This document shows positions 1-8,721 of a stretch of 64,000 nucleotides of DNA, piece by piece. Position numbers and translations under genes: made by a program. Under the pieces are notes generated by a model. That model worked only from the letters and a program-made list of their open reading frames with translations, did no database searches and had not been told where the DNA came from. Every line of letters starts with the position of its first letter. Position 1 is the stretch's first letter. The stretch is from Amycolatopsis azurea DSM 43854 (lineage in GTDB: Bacteria > Actinomycetota > Actinomycetes > Mycobacteriales > Pseudonocardiaceae): positions 1-64,000 of the forward strand of contig NZ_MUXN01000028.1 in NCBI RefSeq assembly GCF_001995215.1, in the 5' to 3' direction.

Positions 1-90
1 CTGCACACGCGAGATCCGCCTCCGATCACGCGAGTTACGGCTCCGGACACGCGAGTTACGGGGACGAGCACGCGAGGTGGGCTAAGCGAG
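1..90. repeat. Phased 21-bp tandem repeat, four units
   Basis: The octamer CACGCGAG starts at 6, 27, 48 and 69, a period of exactly 21 bp, with variable sequence between copies. The array sits downstream of the cobF stop codon and may mark a transcription-unit end. The same CACGCGAG/CTCGCGTG unit recurs near 13.55, 13.85 and 32.8 kb. There is no coding potential in these bases. Confidence 0.7.
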
Positions 91-116
91 GGGGGAGGCG
101 GGGCGCATCCAGAGGA

Positions 117-887
117 CTAAACGCGGGAGGGGACGGGGCGTCGCAGGTGGTAGATGTCCATGATCCAGCCCTTCCGTGACCGCGCCGCGGCGCGAACCGT
201 GCGGATCTCCTCGGCGAGATCGGCGGTCAGGGGACCGGAGCGCAGGAGCTCGTCGGGCGTCCCGAGGTACGCGCCCCAGTAGATCTCCAGTCCCGTGTCC
301 ACGAACCGCGAGAAGGTGCACTGGGCATCCAGCATCACGAACACGTCGTCGACGTCCGCGGGCCAGCCGGCCTCGAGACGCCGACCGGTCGTGACGAGCA
401 CCGGCCGGCCGATCTGGTTCATCGTGGTCCGGTGCCGCGACGTCAGCGCGGCCACGCTGCTGACCCCGGGGACGACGTCGTACTCGAACTCGACGTTCCC
501 CCTGGCGAGCACGGCGTCCAGCAGCGTGAGGGTCGAGTCGTAGAGCGCCGGGTCACCCCACACCAGGAACGCGCCCCGCTCATCGGGACCCAGCGAAGCG
601 ATCATGCTCTCGTAGACGTCGGTGCGGAGCCGGTGCCAGTCCGCGACGGCCTTCCGGTAGTCATCTGGAGTACGGTCGCGTTCGGGGTCCGGTGCCCGCA
701 CGACGCGGTAGCCGGGCCGCTCGACGAACCGGTCGAGGATCTCCTGGCGCAAGCCCACCAGGTCCTGCTTCTCTGAACCCTTGTCGAGGACGAAGAACAC
801 ATCGGTCTCGTTCAGCCGCCGGACGGCCTGGACGGTCAAGTGGTCCGGGTCGCCGGCGCCGATGCCGATGGCGGAGATCTTCCTCAT
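117..887 (-). CDS. cobF: Precorrin-6A synthase (deacetylating)
   Basis: 256 aa, the usual length for CobF. It resembles the tetrapyrrole methylase family. The N-terminus has the strand-loop pattern ISAIGIGAGDPDHLT, and the centre has YDVVPGVSSVAALT, typical of SAM-dependent corrin methylases. CobF methylates C-1 of the corrin ring and releases the C-1 acetyl group in aerobic cobalamin synthesis. The start at 887 was chosen because the glycine-rich first strand begins right there; codons further upstream translate into low-complexity sequence. The gene is alone here, with no other cob genes in the window. It diverges from the copper operon. Confidence 0.85.
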   Translation of the reverse strand: MRKISAIGIGAGDPDHLTVQAVRRLNETDVFFVLDKGSEKQDLVGLRQEILDRFVERPGYRVVRAPDPERDRTPDDYRKAVADWHRLRTDVYESMIASLGPDERGAFLVWGDPALYDSTLTLLDAVLARGNVEFEYDVVPGVSSVAALTSRHRTTMNQIGRPVLVTTGRRLEAGWPADVDDVFVMLDAQCTFSRFVDTGLEIYWGAYLGTPDELLRSGPLTADLAEEIRTVRAAARSRKGWIMDIYHLRRPVPSRV

Positions 888-922
888 TCCCGCAGTGTGC
901 CCGCACCCTCGGTGCACACCCC

Positions 923-937
923 TACCCCCATGGGGTA
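923..937. promoter_or_regulatory. CsoR-type copper operator upstream of copZ-copA
   Basis: TACCCC-CAT-GGGGTA is an inverted repeat with 6-bp arms and a 3-bp spacer, followed by TAAAGG, in the 96-bp gap between cobF and copZ. G-tract/C-tract dyads flanked by TA are typical of CsoR operators, and a csoR gene lies downstream of copA. Binding by this CsoR is inferred. Confidence 0.65.
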
Positions 938-983
938 TAAAGGAAGTGATCGCTTCGCCTGTCCTGTAGAGGAGTTCGTACCG

Positions 984-1190
984 ATGGCCGAAACCACCTA
1001 CACCGTCAAGGGCATGTCCTGCGGGCACTGCGCCTCCTCCGTCACCGAGGAGGTCAGCGGGATCGCGGGCGTCAGCGCCGTGAACGTGGACGTCGCCAGC
1101 GGCAAGGTAACCATCACCAGCGACACCGCGCTCGATGTCCAGATGGTGGACGCGGCCGTCACCGAGGCCGGTTACCAGCTCGTCTCGTGA
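984..1190 (+). CDS. copZ: Copper chaperone, heavy-metal-associated domain
   Basis: 68 aa, a single HMA fold. The metal loop GMSCGHC puts the ligands at Cys13 and Cys16, and the usual ferredoxin-like ending (VTEAGYQLVS) is present. It carries Cu(I) in the cytosol to the CopA ATPase encoded two genes downstream. The ATG is preceded by GAGGAG at 969-974. Its stop codon overlaps the next GTG start, so it is the first gene of a coupled three-gene operon. Confidence 0.9.
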   Translation: MAETTYTVKGMSCGHCASSVTEEVSGIAGVSAVNVDVASGKVTITSDTALDVQMVDAAVTEAGYQLVS

Positions 1191-1372
1191 GCACCGCCGT
1201 CAAGGTGTCGGCGTTCGCCGCGGCCCTGGTCGCGGTGTTCGTCGTCGCCTGGACGATCGGGTCGGCCGTCGGGCCGGTGGACGAGGCTCCGCCCGCCCCG
1301 ACCAGCACGTACCAGCCGACCACCACGCACGAAGGGCATCACGAGGGCCACGACATGGGAGGCATGCCGTGA
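1187..1372 (+). CDS. Small membrane-anchored His/Met-rich protein, probable copper binder
   Basis: 61 aa. One hydrophobic segment lies at about residues 6-28, then a Pro/Thr-rich linker, and the C-terminus is HEGHHEGHDMGGMP, dense in His and Met. That tail is a plausible extracytoplasmic copper-binding site. The gene overlaps copZ (GTGA) and copA (GTGA) on both sides, so it is translated as part of the copper operon. No named family was recognised; a role in copper capture or in feeding CopA is inferred from context and composition. Confidence 0.75.
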   Translation: MSTAVKVSAFAAALVAVFVVAWTIGSAVGPVDEAPPAPTSTYQPTTTHEGHHEGHDMGGMP

Positions 1373-3579
1373 GCGTCGAGACGTCCCGGTCCCAGCGCGT
1401 CGAACTGGCCATCGGCGGGATGACCTGCGCTTCGTGTGCCGCGCGCGTCGAGCGGAAGCTGAACAAGGTCGACGGCGTCTCCGCCACGGTCAATTACGCC
1501 ACCGAGAAGGCGCAGGTCGACTTCCCCGCGGCGGTCTCGGTCGAGGATCTCGTCGGTGTCGTCGAGTCCGCGGGCTACACGGCCCAGCCGCCGAAGCCCG
1601 GTGCGGACGAGGACGAGGACCAGACCGGCTCGCTGCGGACGCGTCTCCTGGTTTCGGCCGCGCTCGCCGTCCCTGTGATCGTGCTCGCGATGGTCCCGGC
1701 CTGGCAGTTCACCTACTGGCAGTGGATCTCGCTGGTCCTGGCCGCGCCGGTCGTCACCTGGGGCGCGTGGCCGTTCCACCGCCCCGCCTGGACGAACCTC
1801 CGCCACGGCGCCGCCACCATGGACACCCTGATCTCCCTCGGCGTCGCCGCCGCCACGCTCTGGTCGCTGTACGCGCTGCTGTTCGGCACCGCCGGGACAC
1901 CCGGGATGCGGCACGGCTTCGCGCTGACCATGGAGCGCGGCTCCGGCGCGGGCAACCTCTACCTCGAGGTCGCCGCCGGAGTGACCACGTTCCTCCTCGC
2001 GGGCCGCTACTTCGAGGCCCGCTCCAAGCGCCGCTCCGGCGCGGCCCTGCGCGCGCTGCTCGAACTTGGCGCGAAGGACGTCGCCATCCTCAAGGACGGG
2101 GCCGAGCGCCGTGTCCCGATCGCCGAGCTGAAGACCGGCGACGAGTTCGTCGTGCGTCCGGGGGAGAAGATCGCCACCGACGGGGTCGTGACCGACGGCG
2201 GCTCCGCGGTCGACCTGAGCATGCTGACGGGTGAGGCCGTCCCGGTCGAGGTGACCGTCGGCGACACCGTCGTCGGCGGGACGGTCAACGCCGGCGGCAG
2301 GCTCGTCGTCCGCGCGACCCGGATCGGCGCCGACACCCAGCTCGCGCAGATGGCGCGGCTGGTCGAGGACGCGCAGAACGGCAAGGCACGCGTCCAGCGG
2401 CTCGCCGACCGGGTGTCGGCCGTGTTCGTGCCGGTGGTGATCGCGCTCGCGGTCGGCACGCTCGGCTTCTGGCTCGGGGCGGGCAGCGGGGCGGACGCCG
2501 CCTTCACCGCCGCCGTCGCGGTCCTGATCATCGCCTGCCCGTGCGCGCTCGGCCTGGCCACGCCGACCGCGCTGCTGGTCGGCACCGGGCGCGGCGCGCA
2601 GCTGGGCATCCTCATCAAAGGACCCGAGGTACTCGAATCCACTCGCGAGGTCGACACCGTCGTCCTCGACAAGACCGGCACGGTGACCGCCGGGAAGATG
2701 AGCGTCACCGACCTGCACGGCGACGACGACCTTCTCCGGCTCGCCGCGGCGGTCGAGCACGCGTCCGAGCATCCGATCGCCCGCGCGATCGTCGTGGCCG
2801 CCGAGGACCGGCTGGGCGCGCTGCCGCCGGTCGAGAAGTTCCGCAACGTCGAGGGCCTGGGCGTCGTCGGCGAGGTCGAGGGCAAGACCGTTCTGGCCGG
2901 GCGGCCCGCTCTCCTCGACCAGTTCGGCATCACCGTCGGCGACGCGTTCTCCCAGGTCAAGGCAGCTGCCGAGGACCGTGGCGCGACCGCCGTCGTCGTC
3001 GCCTGGGACGGTGAGACGCGGGGCGTGGTCGTCGTTGCCGACACGGTCAAGCCGACGTCGGCCGAGGCCGTCGCCGCCCTGAAGGCGCTCGGGCTCCGGC
3101 CGGTGCTGCTGACCGGCGACAACGCCGGATCCGCGCGAACGGTCGCCGCCGAAGTCGGGATCGACGAGGTCGTCGCGGAGGTGCTGCCCACCGGCAAGGT
3201 CGACGTCGTCAAGCGGTTGCAGGCCGACGGGCGTGTGGTCGCCATGGTCGGCGACGGCGTCAACGACGCGGCCGCGCTCGCGCAGGCCGACCTCGGCCTC
3301 TCGATGGGGACGGGAACGGACGCCGCGATCGAGGCCGGCGACCTGACGCTGGTGCGCGGCGACCTGCGCGCGGCCGTGGACGCCATCCGGCTTTCGCGCC
3401 GCACGCTCGGCACGATCAAGGGCAACCTGTTCTGGGCGTTCGCCTACAACGTCGCCGCGCTGCCGCTGGCCGCGCTCGGCCTGCTCAACCCCATGATCGC
3501 CGGGGCCGCGATGGCCTTCTCGTCGGTCTTCGTCGTCACCAACAGCCTGCGGCTGCGCCGGTTCCGCGGCGTCGCTTGA
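1369..3579 (+). CDS. copA: Copper-exporting P1B-type ATPase
   Basis: 736 aa. The N-terminal HMA domain has the GMTCASC site (Cys20, Cys23). Paired membrane helices follow, then the actuator TGEAVP motif, the membrane metal site CPC (Cys390-Pro391-Cys392), the phosphorylation loop DKTGT (Asp434), the HP motif (EHPIARA), and the hinge GDGVNDAAAL. These are all the hallmarks of a Cu(I) efflux pump of the inner membrane. The GTG start at 1369 overlaps the preceding stop and gives a normal N-terminus. It converges on csoR. Confidence 0.95.
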   Translation: MSVETSRSQRVELAIGGMTCASCAARVERKLNKVDGVSATVNYATEKAQVDFPAAVSVEDLVGVVESAGYTAQPPKPGADEDEDQTGSLRTRLLVSAALAVPVIVLAMVPAWQFTYWQWISLVLAAPVVTWGAWPFHRPAWTNLRHGAATMDTLISLGVAAATLWSLYALLFGTAGTPGMRHGFALTMERGSGAGNLYLEVAAGVTTFLLAGRYFEARSKRRSGAALRALLELGAKDVAILKDGAERRVPIAELKTGDEFVVRPGEKIATDGVVTDGGSAVDLSMLTGEAVPVEVTVGDTVVGGTVNAGGRLVVRATRIGADTQLAQMARLVEDAQNGKARVQRLADRVSAVFVPVVIALAVGTLGFWLGAGSGADAAFTAAVAVLIIACPCALGLATPTALLVGTGRGAQLGILIKGPEVLESTREVDTVVLDKTGTVTAGKMSVTDLHGDDDLLRLAAAVEHASEHPIARAIVVAAEDRLGALPPVEKFRNVEGLGVVGEVEGKTVLAGRPALLDQFGITVGDAFSQVKAAAEDRGATAVVVAWDGETRGVVVVADTVKPTSAEAVAALKALGLRPVLLTGDNAGSARTVAAEVGIDEVVAEVLPTGKVDVVKRLQADGRVVAMVGDGVNDAAALAQADLGLSMGTGTDAAIEAGDLTLVRGDLRAAVDAIRLSRRTLGTIKGNLFWAFAYNVAALPLAALGLLNPMIAGAAMAFSSVFVVTNSLRLRRFRGVA

Positions 3580-3590
3580 TCAGGAACGGG

Positions 3591-3872
3591 TCAGGAGCGG
3601 ACCAGCCTGGCGATGGCGTCGGACGCCTCCCGGACCTTGAGGTCGGCCTCTTCGCCGCCCGCGGCGGCGGCCTGGACCACGCACGTGGCGAGGTGCTCGT
3701 CCAGCAGTTCGAGCGAGAACGACTGGAGCGCCTTGGTGGCCGCGGAGACCTGGGTCAGAATGTCGATGCAGTACTTGTCCTCTTCGACCATCCGCTGCAA
3801 CCCGCGGACCTGCCCCTCGATCCGGCGCAGGCGCTTGAGGTAGGCCTCCCGCTCGCTGCCGTATCCCGTCAT
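3591..3872 (-). CDS. csoR: CsoR/RcnR-family metal-sensing repressor
   Basis: 93 aa, an all-helical DUF156-type protein. The copper-sensing Cys-His-Cys triad of CsoR is visible as Cys35 (DKYCIDIL), His60 and Cys64 (DEHLATC). Such repressors leave DNA when Cu(I) binds. It is convergent with copA and most likely controls the operator at 923-937, and perhaps its own promoter. The start at 3872 gives MTGYGSEREAYLKRL; longer forms add low-complexity sequence. Confidence 0.92.
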   Translation of the reverse strand: MTGYGSEREAYLKRLRRIEGQVRGLQRMVEEDKYCIDILTQVSAATKALQSFSLELLDEHLATCVVQAAAAGGEEADLKVREASDAIARLVRS

Positions 3873-3910
3873 CCCGCACCCGCTCTCTCGTCGTTCACTG
3901 CTGCCGCCAC

Positions 3911-3928
3911 TATACCCTCCCCACGTAT
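3911..3928. promoter_or_regulatory. Possible CsoR autoregulatory site
   Basis: TATACCCTCCCCACGTAT lies 39 bp upstream of csoR, with ATAC/GTAT ends and a C-tract like the operator in front of copZ. The dyad is poor, so this is tentative. Confidence 0.3.
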
Positions 3929-4038
3929 CCGTCCCGAGTGGGTGAAAATCGAGGGTGCCAGGATGTCGAGGACGATCCGGCGGCTCCGACTCCCGCGTGA
4001 GCGGCCGGGCACCGGCCGGACGACCAGGAGGAACACCG

Positions 4039-4401
4039 ATGAAGTACATGATCATGATCACGATGAACCCCACCGCCTGGGACGCCCTCCCCGAAGAGGA
4101 GCGCAACGAGGTGGTCGCCCGCATCGACCCTTTCATGAAGAAGCTCACCGAGAGCGGCGAACTGCTGGGGACGCAGGCGCTGGGGGAGCCGAAGGAGAGC
4201 ACGGTCGTCCGGGTGCGTGACGGCGTCCCGGTGGTCACGGACGGCCCGTTCGCGGAGTCGAAGGAGTACCTGGCCGGCTTCTACCTGGTGGAATGCGACA
4301 GCAAGGAGCGCGCGATCGAGATCGCGGGCCAGGTCCCGGACGCGCACATCAACGCGATGGAGATCCGGCCCGTGGTGTATTCGTCTGGAGATGAAGCCTA
4401 G
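4039..4401 (+). CDS. YCII-related (DGPF) domain protein
   Basis: 120 aa. It starts MKYMIMITMNPTAW and carries the family signature DGPFAESKEYLAGFYLVEC. This dimeric ferredoxin-like fold is common next to ECF sigma factors, but none is present here and the function is unknown. CAGGAGG at 4025-4031 supports the ATG. The 3' end overlaps the convergent DivIVA gene by 4 bp. Confidence 0.85.
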   Translation: MKYMIMITMNPTAWDALPEEERNEVVARIDPFMKKLTESGELLGTQALGEPKESTVVRVRDGVPVVTDGPFAESKEYLAGFYLVECDSKERAIEIAGQVPDAHINAMEIRPVVYSSGDEA

Positions 4402-5060
4402 GTGGCGGCCGCTTCGGTGCCGGTGCGGGCCTCCGGCCTGCTCCGGCGCTGAACGGGCACTTCCGGTTCGGCGGTGATCGTCAGTACCGTTCCGGCTTCC
4501 GCGAGCAGTTCGCGGCAGCCGACCAGCTGTTTCAGCACGTCGTCGCGCAGGCCGAGGGCCACGTCGGCCTTCTGCCGCGCTTCGGCGACCAGGCGCTCGC
4601 CCTGTTCGGCGGCGTCTTCGAGCATTTTCCGCGCTCGTGCCTGCGAGGCTTCGTCCCGGGCGGCGAGCGCGCGCATCGCCTCCGCGCGGCGCAGCGTCAT
4701 GGCGCGCTCGAAGTCTTCGGTGATCCGTTTCCGTTCCGCTTCGGCCTCGGCGGCCTCCTCGGCGGCACGCGCGGTGATGTCGGCGGCTTCTTCACGGGTG
4801 AGTTCGAGCATCCGGCGCGACCGCTCCTGCAGCGCGTCCGGGGCGATCGGCACCCGGCTGATCCGGTCGACGCTGTTCTTCAGTTCGCGGTTTTCCTCTT
4901 GTGCGGCGGTGAGCCTGGCGGCGAGCGCCTCCCCGCGCCGGATCGCCTCGTCGCGTTCGGCGGCGACTCGTCGTAGCTCGGCCTCCACCTCGCGAACGAA
5001 TTCCCGGACCTGCGCGCGGTTGAAGCCACGCCACGCCAGATCGAAGCCGGGCATTTCCAT
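4398..5060 (-). CDS. DivIVA-like coiled-coil protein
   Basis: 220 aa. The N-terminus GFDLAWRGFNRAQVREFV resembles the DivIVA/Wag31 membrane-targeting segment, followed by a long Glu/Arg/Ala coiled coil (about 20-190) and a charged tail. DivIVA proteins mark curved membrane and poles and organise apical growth in actinomycetes. It is shorter than the main Wag31 and the gene is isolated, so it is probably an accessory paralogue. The start codon sits in MEMPGFDLAW. Confidence 0.8.
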   Translation of the reverse strand: MEMPGFDLAWRGFNRAQVREFVREVEAELRRVAAERDEAIRRGEALAARLTAAQEENRELKNSVDRISRVPIAPDALQERSRRMLELTREEAADITARAAEEAAEAEAERKRITEDFERAMTLRRAEAMRALAARDEASQARARKMLEDAAEQGERLVAEARQKADVALGLRDDVLKQLVGCRELLAEAGTVLTITAEPEVPVQRRSRPEARTGTEAAAT

Positions 5061-5274
5061 TGGTCACCTCCACAGTGGGCGATCCGTCACCGGTGCGTGA
5101 TTTTTTCCTTGCGGCACGGGGCTTTCCCGTCCAGTGTGCCTGAAGCCGCGAGGACACGCGTCACGGGTGGGTGATCTTTGCGCCGAACGGTCGGGCGCAA
5201 ACGGGAAGAAGGTGCCTCCTTCCCCCGGTGGGAGAATGGGCGATCATCGTTTCACCCTGAGTGGAGGTGGCCGC

Positions 5275-5970
5275 GTGACGAGCAGCCGAATTCGGGTCCC
5301 TGGCTGGAATACGGCGACAGCGGCCGAAGGATATCGGCAGGTCAGAGAGAACATCGTGATCTTGATCGCCGATCACGCGGGCTCGGGTGAGCGGACCGTC
5401 CCGGGTTGTCCACAGTGGACTGTCCGGGACCTGCTCGCACATCTGACCGAAATCTGCGATCGGGTGATCACCCGCTTCGGCGGCGAGCCCTGCCCGATTC
5501 CGGAGAGGGCGTCGGCCGCCGAATTGCTGCGGCTGTGGAGCGAGCGCGGACCCGAGGCCGACGCGTTGCTCGCCGCCGACGGCGACGGCAAGAGCCGCGG
5601 CGACATCATGGTGATGGACGCCTTCACCCACGAACTCGATCTCCGGTTCGCGCTCGGCGCTCCGCCGCCCGAGGCGCACGCCGCCTGGCTGCGGAGTTTC
5701 GAAGTGCTCGTCAGCGGCCTCGGCTCCTCACTGGGGAGCCACGGACTGCCCGGGATGCGGATCGAGATCGAGGGAGCGACCTGGATCGCCGGCACCGAGC
5801 CGGTCGCTGCGGTGCTCTCGGGCTCGCCGGTGGACGTCTACCGGTCGCTCGCCGGGCGCCGGAGCCCGGCCCAGATCGCCGACTTGGACTGGCTGGGCGA
5901 TCCCGAGCCGTGGCTCCGGGCCTTCACCTGGGGGCCGTTCTTCCCGCCGGAAGTGGCCGTCGAACGGTGA
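5275..5970 (+). CDS. Maleylpyruvate isomerase family, mycothiol-dependent type
   Basis: 231 aa. The N-terminal DinB-like helical bundle carries metal-ligand motifs of the family: WTVRDLLAHLTEICDRV early on and DAFTHELDLRFALG later. In such proteins His, Glu and His hold a divalent metal used with mycothiol. The C-terminal half resembles the family's second domain. GTG at 5275 was chosen because GGAGG lies just upstream (5261-5268); upstream codons give low-complexity sequence. The substrate is unknown. Confidence 0.8.
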   Translation: MTSSRIRVPGWNTATAAEGYRQVRENIVILIADHAGSGERTVPGCPQWTVRDLLAHLTEICDRVITRFGGEPCPIPERASAAELLRLWSERGPEADALLAADGDGKSRGDIMVMDAFTHELDLRFALGAPPPEAHAAWLRSFEVLVSGLGSSLGSHGLPGMRIEIEGATWIAGTEPVAAVLSGSPVDVYRSLAGRRSPAQIADLDWLGDPEPWLRAFTWGPFFPPEVAVER

Positions 5971-7305
5971 TCAGCCGGTCGGGGACATCGAGGACAGCGC
6001 CGCGGCCAGCGCGAGCACCACGGCCACGATCAGCACCTCGACCCCGACGCTGACCCGCAGTTTCCGCAGGTCGGCGGTCACGACGCCGGTACCGCCGCGG
6101 CCGGAGATCCCGCGGCGCACCGCGTTACGGCTCATGTTCGCCACCAGCAGCAACGCGGCGAACCCGGTCAGCTTCAGCACGAACACGATGCCGTAGGCCG
6201 ACGTCCAGAGCGCCTCCACCGACGGCACCAGCCGGAAGCCGAGGTAGGCGCCGCTGACCACCATGATCACGATCGACCAGGTGGCGATCGGGTGGAACCG
6301 CGCCAGCGCCGGTTCGGCCTCCGCCGCCGAGTACCTGCCGCGCAGGAGCACGGCCAGCTGGATCAGCCCGCCCACCCAGACGGCCATCGCGCCGAAGTGC
6401 GCGAGGTCGGCGCTGACCGAGAGGAACATGATCTTGTCGGCCACCGCGTGCCCGGTCGCGGAGAAGCTCAGCATCACGATGAACCCGGCCGCGATGCCGA
6501 GGTTCTCGTACCGCGACCGCAGCCGGTCCGGCAGGTCTTCCGCCAGCAGCCGTCGCACGAGGACGGCGAGCGCGACGATCGCGGCCAGGCGCAGGAGCAG
6601 GAGCTTCCCGTACGCCACACGTAGGGTCGCCTCGATCAGCGCCGGGTCGAAGATCGAGCCCGCGCCGCGGCCCGCGACGTACGGGCCCTGCAGCAGGAAC
6701 CCGGCGACGGCCGTGACGCCGGAGAGCCAGAGGCCCGTGGTCAGCAGCTTCCGCGCGGCCGGGTCTGTCCGGCCGCCCGGGCGGCAGACCAGCAGGAACA
6801 CCAGCCCGCCGAGCAGTGCGACGCCGAGGAAGGAGCCCCAGCGGAAGGTGGTGAACAAGGCGTCGGTCACCGGATCGGTGCCGGTGGAGGCGGACACGGC
6901 GCCCGCCGAGGTGATCAGGGGGCCGGTGCCGATCACGAAGGCGAGCGTGCCGCGCACCGGATGCGAGTCGGTCGAGACGAAGGCGTACTCGACGAGGTAG
7001 CTGCCGTCGGGGAGATCGGGTTCGAGTTTGACGGCGACCTGCTCGGCGATGTCACCGGGCTGGAACACCGGTCCGGAAACGACGTTCGTGCCGTGGGTGT
7101 CGACGACCTTGATCGAGTTCGGCTGGATGCCGATGTTCTCCGACAGGGTGATCGAGACCAGGGGCGGCGCCGAGGTGAGCCGGGCGCCGTCGGCGGGGTT
7201 CGAGTCGAGGAGTTCGACGTGGGCCGAGGCCGGGGCCGCGGAGAGAACCGCGACCCCCAGCCAAGCGGCCACCAGGGCCAGGAGCGCGAAGAGTCTCCGG
7301 GTCAC
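5971..7305 (-). CDS. CopC-CopD fusion, copper resistance/uptake membrane protein
   Basis: 444 aa. It begins with a signal peptide, then a CopC domain starting HVELLDSNPADGARLTSAP (mature N-terminal His is the copper ligand in CopC), and then about eight membrane helices of the CopD type (about 150-440). Such fusions bind copper outside the cell and pass it through the membrane. The start overlaps the stop of the upstream gene (7302-7880), so the two are co-translated. It fits the copper genes 2.5 kb to the left. Confidence 0.88.
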   Translation of the reverse strand: MTRRLFALLALVAAWLGVAVLSAAPASAHVELLDSNPADGARLTSAPPLVSITLSENIGIQPNSIKVVDTHGTNVVSGPVFQPGDIAEQVAVKLEPDLPDGSYLVEYAFVSTDSHPVRGTLAFVIGTGPLITSAGAVSASTGTDPVTDALFTTFRWGSFLGVALLGGLVFLLVCRPGGRTDPAARKLLTTGLWLSGVTAVAGFLLQGPYVAGRGAGSIFDPALIEATLRVAYGKLLLLRLAAIVALAVLVRRLLAEDLPDRLRSRYENLGIAAGFIVMLSFSATGHAVADKIMFLSVSADLAHFGAMAVWVGGLIQLAVLLRGRYSAAEAEPALARFHPIATWSIVIMVVSGAYLGFRLVPSVEALWTSAYGIVFVLKLTGFAALLLVANMSRNAVRRGISGRGGTGVVTADLRKLRVSVGVEVLIVAVVLALAAALSSMSPTG

Positions 7306-7880
7306 GATGCCGCGGTGGCCAGCTCACGCCGGCTCTCGGGCGAACACGTGCAGCCGGTCAGCTGCCGTTCGACGGCGGAGGCCTTCCGGTGCACGATCAT
7401 CGCGATGATCATCGGGATGGTGACGATCGTGTTGTAGAACAGGTGCAGCTCGACGCGCGGGATGAACAGCTGGATGATGCTGCTCGGCGCGGTGCCGCCG
7501 CCGAGCCGCCAGCCGCTCTGCGCCTGGATGAGCAGGAGCAGGTGCTCGATGTGGTGCCAGAATTGCAGGCCCAGCGCCAGGTTCCACCACTGCCGCGAAC
7601 GACCGGCGAAGCCCTTGCGCAGGGCGAACAGGAAGATCAGCATGACGATCGCGTAGCCGTAGTGCAGCCACTCGGAACTGATCAGCTTGGGGAACGGGAT
7701 GCCGAGCACGCCGCGGGCGTCCGCGGTCTTCCAGCCGAGGGCGTAGATCTGGAACGCCTGCACGAGGTGCTCCGCCCAGTGGGCGACGACCACCAGCGCG
7801 AAGGTGAGAAGCGCCGCGCGGTGGTACTTCCCGTTGAGCGAAGCGAGCAGGCCGGGACGGTGCGAATCGAGTGAGGCCAT
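7302..7880 (-). CDS. Integral membrane protein coupled to CopCD
   Basis: 192 aa. It has about four hydrophobic helices, with His residues in or next to membrane segments (VVVAHWAEHLVQAF, GLQFWHHIEHLLLLIQ), and a Cys pair in the tail (TGCTC). Its stop overlaps the CopCD start by 4 bp. No family name was recognised. The His-rich helices and the gene pairing suggest a metal or haem role, but this is inference. Confidence 0.75.
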   Translation of the reverse strand: MASLDSHRPGLLASLNGKYHRAALLTFALVVVAHWAEHLVQAFQIYALGWKTADARGVLGIPFPKLISSEWLHYGYAIVMLIFLFALRKGFAGRSRQWWNLALGLQFWHHIEHLLLLIQAQSGWRLGGGTAPSSIIQLFIPRVELHLFYNTIVTIPMIIAMIVHRKASAVERQLTGCTCSPESRRELATAAS

Positions 7881-7996
7881 GAAAAGGCTCCTTGGGCGAA
7901 GACCGGCCGACGATGGATGTCGAAGATAACTCGCGTTCCGGCCGTTTTCGTTACTCCGGATTGCTGATCCGACCTGCGGGAACTACGCCGGATGGC

Positions 7997-8680
7997 TCAG
8001 CGGACGACGATCCCGCGGGACGCCTGGGGCGCGGCGGGGATGTGGAAGAGCTCGGTGAACAGGGTCAGGTATTCGACGGCGCCTTCGATCCGGACCTTGC
8101 CGGTCCGCAGGGCGTCGTCGGCGGTGAGCTCCCCGCTCAGCAGGTCCTTGATGTACGGGCCCAGCGGTTCGATGAGCACGTCGGCGCCGGGGTGCGCGCC
8201 GTCGGCGACCTTGAGCGCGCCGTCCTCGATGATCGCGTGCAGGACCATCCCGCCCGGGTAGTGCAGCTCGTAGGTGGCCTGGATGCCCTTGGCCTTCTCG
8301 CTCCGGAAGGTCGTGTACAGCGAGAGGATCGCCGCGTCCAGCGTGAAGACGTCCTCGGGAGCGGGCTGCCCGAGCGAGCGCGCGCCCCAGAGACCGAGGT
8401 CCAGCACGATCTGGTCGAGCTCGCTGCCGTACTCGGTGAGCTCGTAGACGACCGCGGCGTCGAGCTGGGGGAGCACGCGGCGGCGGAGTACCCCGGACTG
8501 CTCGAGTTCGTTGAGCCGCGCGGACAGCGTGCTCGCCGGGATCCTGGGCAGGCCCGCCTGGAGTTCGGTGAACCGCTTCGGGCCGAGGACGAGGTCACGG
8601 ACGATCAGCAGCGACCAGCGTTCGCCGATGATCTCCAGCGCGCGGGCCAGACCGCAGAACTGTCCATAGGTACGACTCAT
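7997..8680 (-). CDS. HxlR-type regulator with SCP2 domain (copy 1)
   Basis: 227 aa. The N-terminal winged helix begins MSRTYGQFCGLARALEIIGERWSLLIVRDL, an HxlR signature; the C-terminal half (about 130-227) looks like an SCP2 sterol-carrier fold that could bind a hydrophobic ligand. A close paralogue lies at 41705-42406, also next to a SARP gene. The start at 8680 matches the paralogue's start; a GTG at 8725 that overlaps the SARP stop (GTGA) is an alternative and would add 15 residues. Probably cluster-associated. Confidence 0.82.
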   Translation of the reverse strand: MSRTYGQFCGLARALEIIGERWSLLIVRDLVLGPKRFTELQAGLPRIPASTLSARLNELEQSGVLRRRVLPQLDAAVVYELTEYGSELDQIVLDLGLWGARSLGQPAPEDVFTLDAAILSLYTTFRSEKAKGIQATYELHYPGGMVLHAIIEDGALKVADGAHPGADVLIEPLGPYIKDLLSGELTADDALRTGKVRIEGAVEYLTLFTELFHIPAAPQASRGIVVR

Positions 8681-8721
8681 CCGTCGATCCTCACTTTCGT
8701 TTCCCGTGACAGCAGTGGTTT

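Noticed and set aside
1..90. CRISPR-like array
   Set aside because: The shared unit is only 8 bp, the period is 21 bp, there is no constant repeat of 25-40 bp and no cas genes in the window.
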